64,000 bases of DNA, taken from Salticus scenicus. Taxonomy: Eukaryota; Arthropoda; Arachnida; Araneae; Salticidae. The stretch spans positions 152,898,535-152,962,534 of the forward strand of contig OZ005648.1 in assembly GCA_963930645.1 (NCBI GenBank), read 5' to 3'. The position numbers were made by a program, and so were the translations under genes. Positions 21,712-30,893 of the stretch are shown one piece after another; within the stretch, counting starts at the first letter, position 1, and each line of letters begins with the position of its first letter. The notes under the pieces were generated by a model. That model had not been told where the DNA came from and did not search any database. It saw nothing but the letters and a program-made list of their open reading frames with translations.

Positions 21712-22122
21712 TGTTGAAAATGTATTATTATGTCTATTATTTATTTTTTGAATATTATTATTATTGGATGGCAACGTTGGTTTAAAAAAAAATATGATAC
21801 TTGGTCTGGTTTAATCGAGAGCTCGTGTGTATTAAAATTTTTAGAATAAGTAATTTTCTGTTTTTGAGTAGTAGGTTTTTTCCATTGGGAATAAAGTTAT
21901 TTTGTATTTTTCAATTGGTTTTCTTTTCGTAAATAATATTCAACGTAGCTTTGTTCTTTTTACTGTTATTTGAATTTTTAGAAAAAGCGTAGTACGTGTT
22001 ATTCAATTGAGTAGCCGCTTTGAAGATAAAAGTGTGAATATTTCATTTACTGGCGTCCGTAGATAACACTTGTTTTTTAGAAAGCAGAAGGAAACGGTAA
22101 TTTTCCTTAGGTAGCTTTAACA
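21712..22122 (+). repeat. Presumed 5' LTR of the BEL/Pao element
   Basis: Boundaries inferred, since there is no second LTR to compare. TGTTGAAAATG at 21712 gives a TG start and AACA before 22123 gives a CA end, just ahead of a primer-binding-site-like sequence. An AATAAA at 21890 could be the polyadenylation signal. Length of about 411 bp fits BEL/Pao LTRs. Confidence 0.55.
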
Positions 22123-22126
22123 TTTG

Positions 22127-22144
22127 TGGCGTCCGCGACAGGAC
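22127..22144 (+). promoter_or_regulatory. Candidate tRNA primer-binding site
   Basis: TGGCGTCCGCGACAGGAC lies a few bases after the inferred LTR end. TGGCG-x-CCG-x-GACAGGA-like sites are typical of BEL/Pao elements, where minus-strand synthesis is primed. Confidence 0.65.
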
Positions 22145-22161
22145 ATTAGTGAAAAAACAAC

Positions 22162-22560
22162 ATGTTTCAAGCAGTAAAAGGATTTAAGAAAGATGATTTG
22201 GTATATTTGGCGTCTATTGGCGAAGAAGTGCCAGCCAATATTACTGTTTCAGGTTTAAAAAATATTATATTGAACAGTGAAGAATTCAAGAAAGATCCTG
22301 AATTTGTTCAACTACTATTAGGAAATTCGCTGTTGCCGAGCGAAAATTGCAAGAGCAAGAAGAAAAAGAAAGAGAAAGAGAAGATAAAAAGGAAAAAATG
22401 GAACAAGATAATGAATTCGAAAAAATGAAATTTGAATCTGAAAAAATGAAACTTGAAGCTGAAAAAGAAATCGAGCTCACTAGAATTCAAGCTCAAAGTC
22501 GAGGTGAATCTGTTCCATTAAATTATTTACCTGATTTAAGCAATAAAAAGGAAATTTACG
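22162..22560 (+). pseudogene. BEL/Pao gag N-terminal region with coiled coil, frameshifted
   Basis: ATG at 22162, 40 bases after the LTR, is the natural gag start. The first 60 codons (VKGFKKDDLVYLASIGEEV and on) form the N-terminal domain. At about 22335-22345 the meaningful frame moves to the one open from 22347, which encodes a highly charged Glu/Lys helix (EKMKFESEKMKLEAEKEIEL), a likely coiled coil as usual before DUF1759. It moves back to the first frame near 22555. The two shifts compensate, so the downstream gag is in frame with the start codon. Confidence 0.75.
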
Positions 22561-23885
22561 TTGCCAAGATTGGAATTTAGACAATTTGGCGATGACTTAA
22601 AAGATTGGCTTCCATTTTGGAGTCAATTTGAGCAGGTGCATAAAGATGAAGATATCGCACCGGAAGATAAATTTCAGTATTTAGTGCAAGCCACGGTTGC
22701 TGTTTCCCGTGCAAGAGAAGTAGTTGAAAGTTTTCCGCCAACTGGCGCCAATTACGAAAAAGCGATTGAAAGCTTGAAATCTCGCTTTGGAAGAGAGGAC
22801 CTCTTAGTCGAAGTATACGTTAGACAGTTACTAAAATTAATTATTTCTGTTCAAATTAAGGAAATGTTTTCATTAACTTCTCTATATGACAAACTTGAAT
22901 CGTATCTACGTGCATTGGAAACATTAGGTGTAACCACGGATAAATGTGCATCTATATTGTATCCCATGGTTGAATCTTGTTTCCCAGCTGATTTTTTAAA
23001 GGCTTGGAATCGTAGTAACATTTCTCATTCAAACACTGATGCTAAAGAGAAGTTAAATAACTTAATGCAATTTCTCAAAAAAGAAGGCGAAAGCGAAGAA
23101 AGGATATCTTTGGCTGTAGCTGGTTTCGGTTTAGGAAAGGGCCAAGAGAACAAACTTTTAAAAAGGAAGCAATGCAATTTTGAAAATTTGAAAAGTAAAG
23201 TACTTACTGCTGCGGGTTTATTAACGGCCACTTCAAATAGAGAGGTGAAGAAATCTTGCGTTTTTTGTGATGGCAAACATTCAAGTTCAGATTGTTTTTC
23301 AGCTCAGAAAATGAGTTTAGCAGAAAAACAAAAAATAATTAAAGATAAACGTTGTTGCTTTGCCTGTTTATCGCCAACTCATACTGTTAAGAAATGCCGA
23401 ACAGTTCTAAAGTGTGTGATCTGTTCTAAAAAGCAATTTCCTCTAATGTGTGATATACTTGATTCACAAAAAAGGGCTGTAGAAAAGAAAGAAGAAAAAC
23501 CTGCAGAAAATGATGTTAGTATGTTCAATTTCAACAAACGAAGTCCAAAGATATTTCTTCAAACCGTGAAAGCCAAATTGATCTCTGGCAATAAACAGAA
23601 AACTGTGAGATTGCTCTTTGATTCCGCATTGCATAAGTCATATATTCTGGAAAGTGTAGCCAAAGAAATGGATTATATACCTATTCGCCAAGAGAAAATG
23701 GTTCGTTCCCTTTTTGGCGGCGTTATCACTAACGAGGTCAAGTATAACTGCTATAAAGTGACATTGAAACATTTGAAAGAAAATTTTGGCTGCAATTTCG
23801 AAGTTTTGGATCAGTCTACAATATGTGAAAATATTAGACCGGTTTTTAAAGGCCCTTGGATAAAAGAGAAGAAAATGAGATTAAT
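22561..23885 (+). pseudogene. BEL/Pao gag (DUF1759) with zinc knuckles and aspartic protease
   Basis: Residues 1-150 match DUF1759: LPRLEFRQFGDDLKDWLPFW is its signature opening, with SFPPTGANYEKAIESLKSRFG near residue 57. Two knuckles follow: C233-C236-H240-C245 and C266-C269-H274-C279. The protease starts near residue 330 and its catalytic triplet is D354-S-A, where retroviral-type proteases have D-S/T-G; Gly to Ala would be expected to harm activity. The frame begins in continuation of upstream gag, not at an ATG. A frameshift near 23860-23885 separates it from the following part. Confidence 0.88.
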
Positions 23886-24344
23886 TTAACGGACATTGGC
23901 GACAAATGTGAAGCGATCGATATTCTCGTCGGAGTTGACGTCATGGGAAAAATGTTGACAGGAAAAAGAAAGATCTTATCATCGGGTCTCGTGGCTTTAG
24001 AAACATACTTAGGTTGGACCTTAATGGGAAAAGTACCGCCTGGAAAAGGCTCGGAAGAAAACTTGGCGATGTTAGTGTTATCGCTATATGTAAATGAAAC
24101 TGAAATCTCAAATTTATGGAAGTTGGATTTAATTGGAATCTATGATCCTATTGAAAAGAAGTCCAAACACGAGACTGATATTCAGACTAAAGAGCATATT
24201 TTAGAAACAGTGGCAATTAATAGAGAGGGCCGCTATGAAGTTTATTTGCCATGGGCTGATGATAAGTCGCCTTTACCCGACACCTTGAGTTTGGCGAAAA
24301 AACGGCTCGAATACACAACAGCAAAGCTTATAGCGATGAACATG
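23886..24344 (+). pseudogene. BEL/Pao protease C-terminus and linker to RT
   Basis: Frame shifted by one relative to gag. It reads DILVGVDVMGKMLTGKRKIL then GLVALETYLGWTLMGKV, the conserved protease end of BEL/Pao polyproteins, then an acidic linker with RYEVYLPWADDKSPLPD, which precedes RT in the family. It ends at a TAG at 24345. The 10 or so codons before 23886 are shadow. Confidence 0.8.
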
Positions 24345-24773
24345 TAGGAAAAATATGAAGATGTTCTTCTGAGCTGGATTAATAAAGACATAATTGAGGA
24401 AGTTTCCCAAGAACGAAGTAAACTCTTACGGCAATTACTTACCTCATTGTGTTGTAATAAAACCTAGTAGCAGCACTACTCCAATTCGCCCAGTGTTTGA
24501 TGCTTCAGCTAGATTAGCAAATTATCCTTCTTTAAACCAATGCTTGGAATGTGGTCCTAATCAAATGTAACTTATCCCAGATATTTTACTTCGATTCAGA
24601 GAAAAAGAATTTGGCGTTATCGCCGACATAAGAAAGCTTTTCTGCAAATAAGCATTCGTAAAGAGGACAGAGATTTCCTGCGTTTTTTATGGTGGGAAAA
24701 CTAAGAAGGAAAGAAACTAAAAGTTTTTCGCCATACAAGAGTTGTTTTTGGTGTTAAATGCAGTCCTTTCCTT
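24345..24773 (+). pseudogene. BEL/Pao reverse transcriptase, N-terminal half, heavily decayed
   Basis: After the TAG at 24345 the sequence reads KYEDVLLSW then shifts frame. PIRPVFDASARLANYPSLNQ (24481-24540) is the RT block before the fingers/palm. A stop at 24568 replaces one codon, then LIPDILLRFREKEFGVIADI leads to KLFCK with another stop where the family has a KAFLQI-like motif. Further stops follow at about 24718 and later. RT could not be made as one protein. Confidence 0.8.
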
Positions 24774-25769
24774 TTGGCTGCGGTAATTGAGTATCATATT
24801 CGGCGTTGTAACGGATTTGAAGAAACTTTAAAGAAAAGGCTTTTAGAGAGTTTCTACGTAGATAATGCCGTTACCAGCGTTAATAACAAAGAAGAATTAG
24901 ATAAGTTTATCGTTAATTCTAAAGCTTTAATGGCCAAAGGTTGTTTTGATTTTAGAGAATGGGAATGGGAATGGTCTGGCGACTGTAATGAGACTAGTTC
25001 TAAGAAAGAGACTCAAGTATTAGGTCTTATTTGGAATAAAGAGCTAGACACGTTGAAAATTAACATGAAAGGGTTAGACAACATTAATATGGAAAAAGTA
25101 ACAAAAAGAAGTATGTTGTCTGTCGTCCACAAAGTATTCGATCCTTTTGGCTTCACCTCACCAGTCATGCTTTGTCCAAAAATAATGTTACAAAAGGCAT
25201 GGAAACTAGGAACGAGTTGCGATGAAGAGATAACTGGTGAGCTTCATAAAGAGTTTATGCAGTGGTTTCAAGAACTGAAGTATTTGACTGATATACAGAT
25301 TCCTAGGTTTATTCGAGTATCTTCCGAAGATTTAAGCAACTGCACTATTCACACATTTGTTGACGGAAGCAAAGATGCCTATGGTGCAGTTACATTCCTT
25401 AGAATAGAGGATGATAATCAAATTAATTTATTTTTGCTTGCAGCAAAGTCTCGAGTGGCTCCGTTAAGAGGTGTAACTATTCCTAGAATGGAACTTCAAG
25501 CTGCTGTAATTGGAGCGAGACTGACGAATTCGGTTATTGAAGCTCTTGGTTGGAGAAATGTCATGACTCATTACTGGAGTGATTCGACAACGGTTCTTGC
25601 ATGGATACAGCGAGAAGAAAATTGGTCCGTTTTTGTAAGAAATAGGGTGCAGGAGATCAGAAAACTGAGTGATCCTTCATCATGGAGACATATAACGGGG
25701 GAGAAGAATGCTGCAGACTTGCCCTCCAGAGGATGCAAAGCAAAGCATCTAGTCTCATCAAAATGGTAG
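24774..25769 (+). pseudogene. BEL/Pao RT C-terminus and RNase H
   Basis: A 331-codon open frame; its ATG-equivalent start is only where the frame opens. Residues 28-31 are YVDN, the RT catalytic motif with Asn in the second acidic position; I recall YVDN in some BEL/Pao lineages, so this may not be a mutation. Peptidase A17-type linker follows (MLSVVHKVFDPFGFTSPV, residues 114-131). RNase H keeps all acidic residues: D197 (TFVDGS), E240 (PRMELQAA), D270 (YWSDSTTVLAW) and D315 (NAADLPSRG). This is the best-preserved part of the element. Confidence 0.9.
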
Positions 25770-26000
25770 GAGGGTCCACAATGGATGAAAGATGTTTCTG
25801 AATTTCGAACAATGATGGATTTCTCCAATCGCGATTGGAATGAGGAAGAAATTGAAAAGGAAAAACCTAGAAAAATTTGTGTACTGACAAATACTGAAGC
25901 TATTGCTGATGAAGACTGATACTATAGATACTTTTCTAGTTATGACAAATGCTTGCTTCAAAATTAGAAGAATGCACAGTTATTCAACAAAAATAAATGT
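25770..26000 (+). pseudogene. BEL/Pao start of integrase region, truncated
   Basis: Past the TAG at 25767 the same frame continues to a TGA at 25918, with an acidic linker. In the next piece YFSSYDKC matches the conserved SSY-x-K-L/C block leading into BEL/Pao integrase. Nothing of the zinc-binding or DDE parts follows. Confidence 0.65.
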
Positions 26001-27384
26001 CTCAGTGTACAGTTATATGCAAATTATAAGGCTTAACACTGAAGTTCCAGATCGCCTTACTTTATGACTTTACTTTCATTATTTCTGTTCGTATTAAGTT
26101 GTCTGAAAATGTTGTTGAATTGTTTTAAAAACCGTACATTTTATCAAAAAAAAAAAAAAAACAGTTTTGAAAAAATCTCGTTATTGTTCAAAGAAATTTT
26201 TGATAAACGTGAATATTATCCACGTACTAGTAAGAGGACAGACAATTATATAAATATGTTACAACCTATACAAGGTAATTCCAAACACTTTTTTTTTTTC
26301 GTTATTGTTCCATTTTTGCCTTCAAGACAAAACTTTCGCTGTAATATATGAGAAATAACATTTTCTTTAGACCCAATAAATGTGGAAACTGAAATAGGGA
26401 AAATTAAATTCAGAAGGTAAGGAAATGTGTAATATTTGCTTAGAGTCTAGCAATTTGCACATTACTTTAATAAGAATTTTTATGTTCTTTTTCATCATAG
26501 ACGAGTGTATAAATGTTTAAATATAAGTAACTATACCTACATAAATATAAGCTTTTCAATGAAGTCGTATATTTCTACACTTAAACTATAATACATTTCA
26601 AGATATTTTGTTTATTAAACGGACATTGCGAAATAATTCATCCAAATGAATTCGAAAAGGAATTTTCACTCGATATTTTTTTTTCAAATTATATTGTAGA
26701 ACTATAAAATTTCAGTGATTTATCATGCATGCGCCGTTTAAACCAATTATAGAGAAAAAAAAAAGTTATTAATGTAGAAGTCTTCGAGTGCTGTCGTGGA
26801 GGGTATGCCTCAGAATAATAAATACAAAACTTTGAATAAAAACCATAAAATGCAAGAACTCGCAAGTTGAAGACCAAAAAATTAGGGCGGTAAAAAACGT
26901 AAAAAAAAAAAGGTGGGGTCAAACGATTTAAAAACAAACGGTAAAATAAAACTTTGAAATAAAAGGCACAAAAAAGGAGAAAAAAGAGGAGAAATTAACA
27001 AATGAAACACTCGCAAAATGAGCGAGAAAGACCAAAGAAGCGACAAAAAATATAAAAAAGAATCACCACTGAATCGGCGTTTAAAAGTAATAAGAACAGA
27101 ATTTTGAATAAACACCATAAAATGCAAGAACTCGCAAAATTTTGTAATTTTTACTTTTAAACGCCAGTTCTGTAGTTCTTTTTTATAATTCATGCCTCAG
27201 ATTCCTTGAAGGTCTTTCGACGTGTTTGGAAAGCTTTCTTTCTTTCCTTTCTTTTCTTTTCTTTTTCTTCCTTTCTTCTTCTTCTCATAAATATATAAGA
27301 GCAAATGTTAGATATATCCATAAGAACAAAAATAGAAGTATATAAAAATATTTAAAATAAATTAAATCATTCTAAATACTCAAG
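26001..27384. other. Spacer downstream of BEL remnant, with short shared repeats
   Basis: GGTAATTCCAAACACTTTTT at 26275 with about 90 bases around it recurs in diverged form at 32215-32305, so both are pieces of one interspersed repeat. TTTGAATAAAAACCATAAAA (26831) and ATGCAAGAACTCGCAA recur at about 27111, an imperfect 37-bp direct repeat. GGCGTTTAAAAGTAA (27073) is inverted at 27150-27164. A C/T tract lies at 27236-27284. No gene. Confidence 0.5.
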
Positions 27385-28119
27385 TTTACTATATATTAAT
27401 AAGTAATTTAATAAAAATGTAATAAATTGAAATAATAAAGGTAATAATACATATTGTACAGTCGTCAGCAAAATTATTGAAGCACTAGCAATAATTCTTA
27501 CTTAAAAGATGGGCACCTAATACTGCTTTGTTAAGTAAATATTTGTCGAGTCATGATCTCAGTCTTATACTGTTTATAAAAAAGCAAGTTGATGATAAAA
27601 ATAAGCGATCAAACTAAAAAAAAATCTATATATATAAAGTGTGAATGTGTGCTTTACTATATATTAATAAGTAATTTAATAAAAATTTAATAAATTGAAA
27701 TAATAAAGGTAATAATACATATTGTACAGTCGTCAGCAAAATTATTGAAGCACTAGCAATAATTCTTACTTAAAAGATGGGCACCTAATACTGCTTTGTT
27801 AAGTAAATATTTGTCGAGTCATGATCTCAGTCTTATACTGTTTATAAAAAAGCAAGTTGATGATAAAAATAAGCGATCAAACTAAAAAAAAATCTATATA
27901 TATAAAGTGTGAATGTGTGCTTTACTATATATTAATAAGTAATTTAATAAAAATGTAATAAATTGAAATAATAAAGGTAATAATACATATTGTACAGTCG
28001 TCAGCAAAATTATTGAAGCACTAGCAATAATTCTTACTTAAAAGATGGGCACCTAATACTGCTTTCTTAAGTAAATATTTGTCGAGTCATGATCTCAGTC
28101 TTATACTGTTTATAAAAAA
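27385..28119. repeat. 268-bp tandem triplication containing MITE B left part
   Basis: Units start at TTTACTATATATTAAT: 27385, 27653 and 27921, exact period 268. Copies are nearly identical, so the triplication is recent. Each unit has 72 bases of flank, a TA, and the first ~196 bases of a family B MITE. The third copy is cut at 28119 by the element starting at 28120 and resumes at 29955. Confidence 0.95.
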
Positions 28120-28269
28120 TCTGATGTGGGCACCACATGACTTCCTTATACACTTTTAGAAATATACATAATGTTAAAAAACATTGTCACTGGACCCGAA
28201 ACAGTTGGCTAAAAATATTTTTAAAAAATGCATGCATATGTAAAAAAAAAATAAATAAATAAATAAAAT

Positions 28270-29195
28270 TGTGCCTTGAGGGGACTGATGTCAAAGTTGT
28301 GCCTTGGGGGGGGGACCATGTCAAAGTTGTGCCTTGGGGGGGACTCATGTCAAAATTGTGCTTTGGGGGGACTCATATCAAAGTTGTACCTTGGGGGGGG
28401 AGTCATGTCAAAGTTGGGCCTTGGGGAGACTCATGTCAAAGTTGTGCCTGGGGGGACTCATATCAAAGTTGTGCCTTTGGGGGAACTCATGTCAAAGTTG
28501 TGCCTTGGGGGGACTCATGTCAAAGTTGTGCTTTGGGGGGAATCATGTCAAAGTTGTGCCTTGGGGGGGACTCATGTCAAAGTTGTGCCTTGGGGAGGGG
28601 AATCATGTCAAAGTTGTGCCTTGGGGGGGGAACTCATGTCAAAGTTGTGCCTTGGGGGGAACTCATGTCAAAGTTTTGCCTTGGGGGGGAATCATGTCAA
28701 AGTTGTGCCTTGGGGGGGACTCATGTCAAAGTTGTGCCTTGGGGAGGGGAATCATGTCAAAGTTGTGCCTTGGGGGGACTCATGTCAAAGTTTTGCCTTG
28801 GGGGGAACTCATGTCAAAGTTTTGCCTTGGGGGGACTCATGTCAAAGTTTTGCCTTGGGGGGGGGGACTCATGTCAAAGTTTTGCCTTGGGGGGACTCAT
28901 GTCAAAGTTGTGCCCTGGGGAGGGGACTCATGTCAAAGTTGTGCCTTGGGGGGGACTCATGTCAAAGTTGTACCTTGGGGAGGGGACTCATGTCAAAGTT
29001 GTGCCTTGGGGGGACTCATGTCAAAGTTGTGCCTTGGAGGGGACTCATGTCAAAGCTGTGCCTTGGGGGACTCATGTCAAAGTTGTACCTTGGGGGGACT
29101 CATGTCAAAGTTGTGCCTTGGAGGGGACTCATGTCATAGTTGTGCCTTGGGGGAGACTCATGTCATAGTTGTGCTTTGGGGGGACTCATGTCAAT
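28270..29195. repeat. G-rich minisatellite, ~31 copies of a 27-33-bp unit
   Basis: Unit ACTCATGTCAAAGTTGTGCC followed by TTGG and a G run of variable length (about 4-10). About 31 copies, most units differing only in G-run length or single substitutions. No frame contains a stop in the common unit, so all three plus frames stay open for about 290-335 codons; the frame changes at each G-run variant, which argues against coding. Strand asymmetry is extreme, with G runs on the plus strand only. Confidence 0.97.
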
Positions 29196-29204
29196 GTCAT
29201 TTTG

Positions 29205-29515
29205 AAATCGATTGCAAGATTTGTACAGGTAACGCCGCCGAAGGAAGCAGGGACCCTAAACAGTTGGCTAAAAGTATTAAAAAAACGCATTTTCACCGTG
29301 TTCTGATCTAGTCTGAAAGTTTCAAATGTCTAGCTAGTCGAGAAGTTAGTTAAATAAATTTTCTGTTGAATCACATAAACGCTGCTGAAAGCAGCGGGTA
29401 TTAGGAACAGTTGGCTAAAAATATTTTAAAAAATGCATTGTCAATGTGTTCTGAAAGTTTCTGAAAGTTTCAAATGTCTAGCTAGTCGGGAAGTCAGTTA
29501 AATTGCAAGATTTGT
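29205..29515. repeat. ~190-bp repeats inside H1
   Basis: Two adjacent diverged copies share ACAGTTGGCTAAAA, GAAAGTTTCAAATGTCTAGC and AGTCGRGAAGT. A partial third copy is at 28170-28245 (CCGAAACAGTTGGCTAAAAA), on the other side of the minisatellite. So the minisatellite has expanded within or between these units. Confidence 0.8.
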
Positions 29516-30054
29516 CCAAACTGTTTTTGAGTTATTACCGTTTTTTGATTCATTTTGGCCATTATGAACCTAATTTTCCTAAATATCTCCAAAACGGAAA
29601 ATCATGCAAAGTCCAAAAAGGGAGGTGCACAACTAGATGTTATAACAAACCTATGTACCAATTCTCAACTTTCTACGTCCAACCGTTTTTGAGTTATGCG
29701 ACATACACACACACACACAGACACACACACACACATACATACAGACGTCACGAAAAATCGTGTAAAATCCCTTATATCTCTAAAACGAGAGCTCGTGTTA
29801 AGACGATACTTGCAGGTGTGGAACTAGACATCATGACAGTCACACGTATATATTGGCAACATTCAGCGATCATTCGTTTTCGAGCAATGTGAAATACAAA
29901 ATCCATTTCGCAAATCGGGATTACTATACTTCCTTATACTTTGTATAAGGAAGTAAAAAGCAAGTTGATGATAAAAATAAGCGATCAAACTAAAATATAT
30001 ATATATATATATATAAAGTGTGACTGTGTGCTTCAATAATTTTGCTGCTGACTG

Positions 30055-30325
30055 TAACAGCGAAAATGCAGCTGGAAACAAAGCGTATAAAATATGTAAA
30101 AATAAGTGTTAAACCTGAATTTTGCATAACTAGAATATATGAATAATCATACATTCTTTTAAAGTTAAACTGTATATATTAAGATGTGGGAATGATATTA
30201 CAAATATTATTATGTATGTTCGTATGTATTTATTAGGAGTAAAATGATAAATACATAAATAAATAAACGATCAAAAATTTGAATTAGAAACGTTTTGCAG
30301 TTATACTTACGGGGGACAAGTTATT
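30055..30325. other. Unassigned spacer
   Basis: A/T-rich; TAAA-type runs. Nothing recognised. Confidence 0.4.
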
Positions 30326-30488
30326 AAGATAGCCGGAAACATCATGGAAGGCGTTAACAACAGAATTGAACTTGCATGGAGAGCATTTGAAAGCAATAAC
30401 ACTATATTCAAAAGCAACCTCCCAATGTGTCTATGTTGTATTCAATGGAATGAACTGCTATTCAGTTCCTTTCTCAAAAATAAATAAG
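30326..30488 (+). pseudogene. LINE reverse transcriptase C-terminal fragment
   Basis: The frame reads GVNNRIELAWRAFESNNTIF then KSNLPMCL. The I-x-x-AW-x-AF-x-x-x-x-x-IFKS-x-x-P-x-x-LK pattern is the conserved post-catalytic segment of arthropod LINE-type reverse transcriptases. After MCL the meaning is lost, probably by a frameshift, and a stop follows near 30486. TAAA repeats and A runs follow. Confidence 0.65.
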
Positions 30489-30893
30489 TAAATAAATAAA
30501 TAAATAAGGATTTTTACTCATTTTTTTTTCTCATTCAATGGTAATACAGTTTTCATTGCATTCCATTTTCCGTTTTTTTTTTTTTTTTTTTTTTGAGAAG
30601 AACTAAAATTCAGTTCATTCAATCGGGTATAACTTTTTGAATTTACAAGATATTTGTTTGGAGTTCTTCATATAAGTAGCTCAATAATATTAGATATTAT
30701 AGTATGCAAAGGAAATTTCGTTAAAATTTGCGCATGCGTAGATAAAAATCATTTTCACAAAATGCTCATACTTCATTTGATATTTAATATTTTTGTATCC
30801 TGATTGCAATATACTATCTCTAATACAGCATTTCAAGTTTTTTGAAAATGGCTTTGCACTCGATTTAATACCTTGCGTGTTATAGTTAAAAAA
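30489..30893. other. Spacer between LINE fragment and H2
   Basis: Contains T runs (30522-30530, 30574-30594) and otherwise unassigned sequence. Confidence 0.4.

Larger units (their letters stand above)
21712..26000 (+). mobile_element. BEL/Pao LTR retrotransposon, 3'-truncated and decayed
   Basis: Order seen: 5' LTR, primer-binding site, gag (DUF1759-type), paired zinc knuckles, aspartic protease, reverse transcriptase, RNase H, start of the integrase region. This order and the domain types are diagnostic of BEL/Pao. No 3' LTR was found in the 2 kb downstream and the integrase is missing, so roughly the last third is lost. At least four frameshifts or stops occur. BEL/Pao elements can be 5-9 kb; about 4.3 kb remains. 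Confidence 0.9.
28120..29954. mobile_element. Hairpin-ended element H1 (1.84 kb, minisatellite-bearing)
   Basis: Begins TCTG after six A, then stem ATGTGG (28124-28129), loop GCA, stem CCACAT (28133-28138), then GACTTCCTTATAC. Ends with a perfect 12-bp hairpin, ACTTCCTTATAC/GTATAAGGAAGT (29928-29939 and 29943-29954, loop TTT), followed by AAAAA. The end hairpin repeats the 5' block, so the ends are subterminally inverted. The interior holds ~190-bp repeats (28170-28245, 29205-29515), a G-rich minisatellite, then a CA-rich stretch (29703-29736) and AAAACGAGAGCTCGTGTTAA. No protein is encoded. The organisation recalls Helentron-associated non-autonomous elements. Confidence 0.8.
27457..30054. 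mobile_element. Foldback MITE family B, copy 2, triplicated and interrupted
   Basis: The left end (TA at 27457-27458, then CAGTCGTCAGCAAAATTATT) occurs three times because of the triplication; the right end (TTTTGCTGCTGACTG, TA at 30053-30054) occurs once. The third unit is split by a 1.8-kb insertion. Order of events is clear: MITE insertion, triplication, then insertion of the hairpin-ended element. Confidence 0.85.

Noticed and set aside
22286..22496. Minus-strand Ser/Phe-rich frames of about 62-64 codons
   Set aside because: Complement of the Glu/Lys coiled-coil region of the BEL gag; shadow of the real frame.
26064..26351. 95-codon frame after the BEL remnant as integrase continuation
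   Set aside because: It contains an A-run-derived poly-Lys and none of the integrase zinc or DDE motifs.
27385..28119. CRISPR array or satellite candidate
   Set aside because: The three 268-bp units are contiguous with no spacers and contain a MITE; this is a local segmental triplication in a eukaryotic genome.
28269..29311. Three overlapping open frames of 287-335 codons
   Set aside because: They are the three readings of one stopless minisatellite; G-run length variants change the frame repeatedly and the product is a low-complexity repeat, so no protein is called.
29503..29892. 129-codon frame
   Set aside because: Lies entirely in the 3' part of element H1 and includes the CA microsatellite (THTHTH run); the homologous part of H3 is not open in the same frame.
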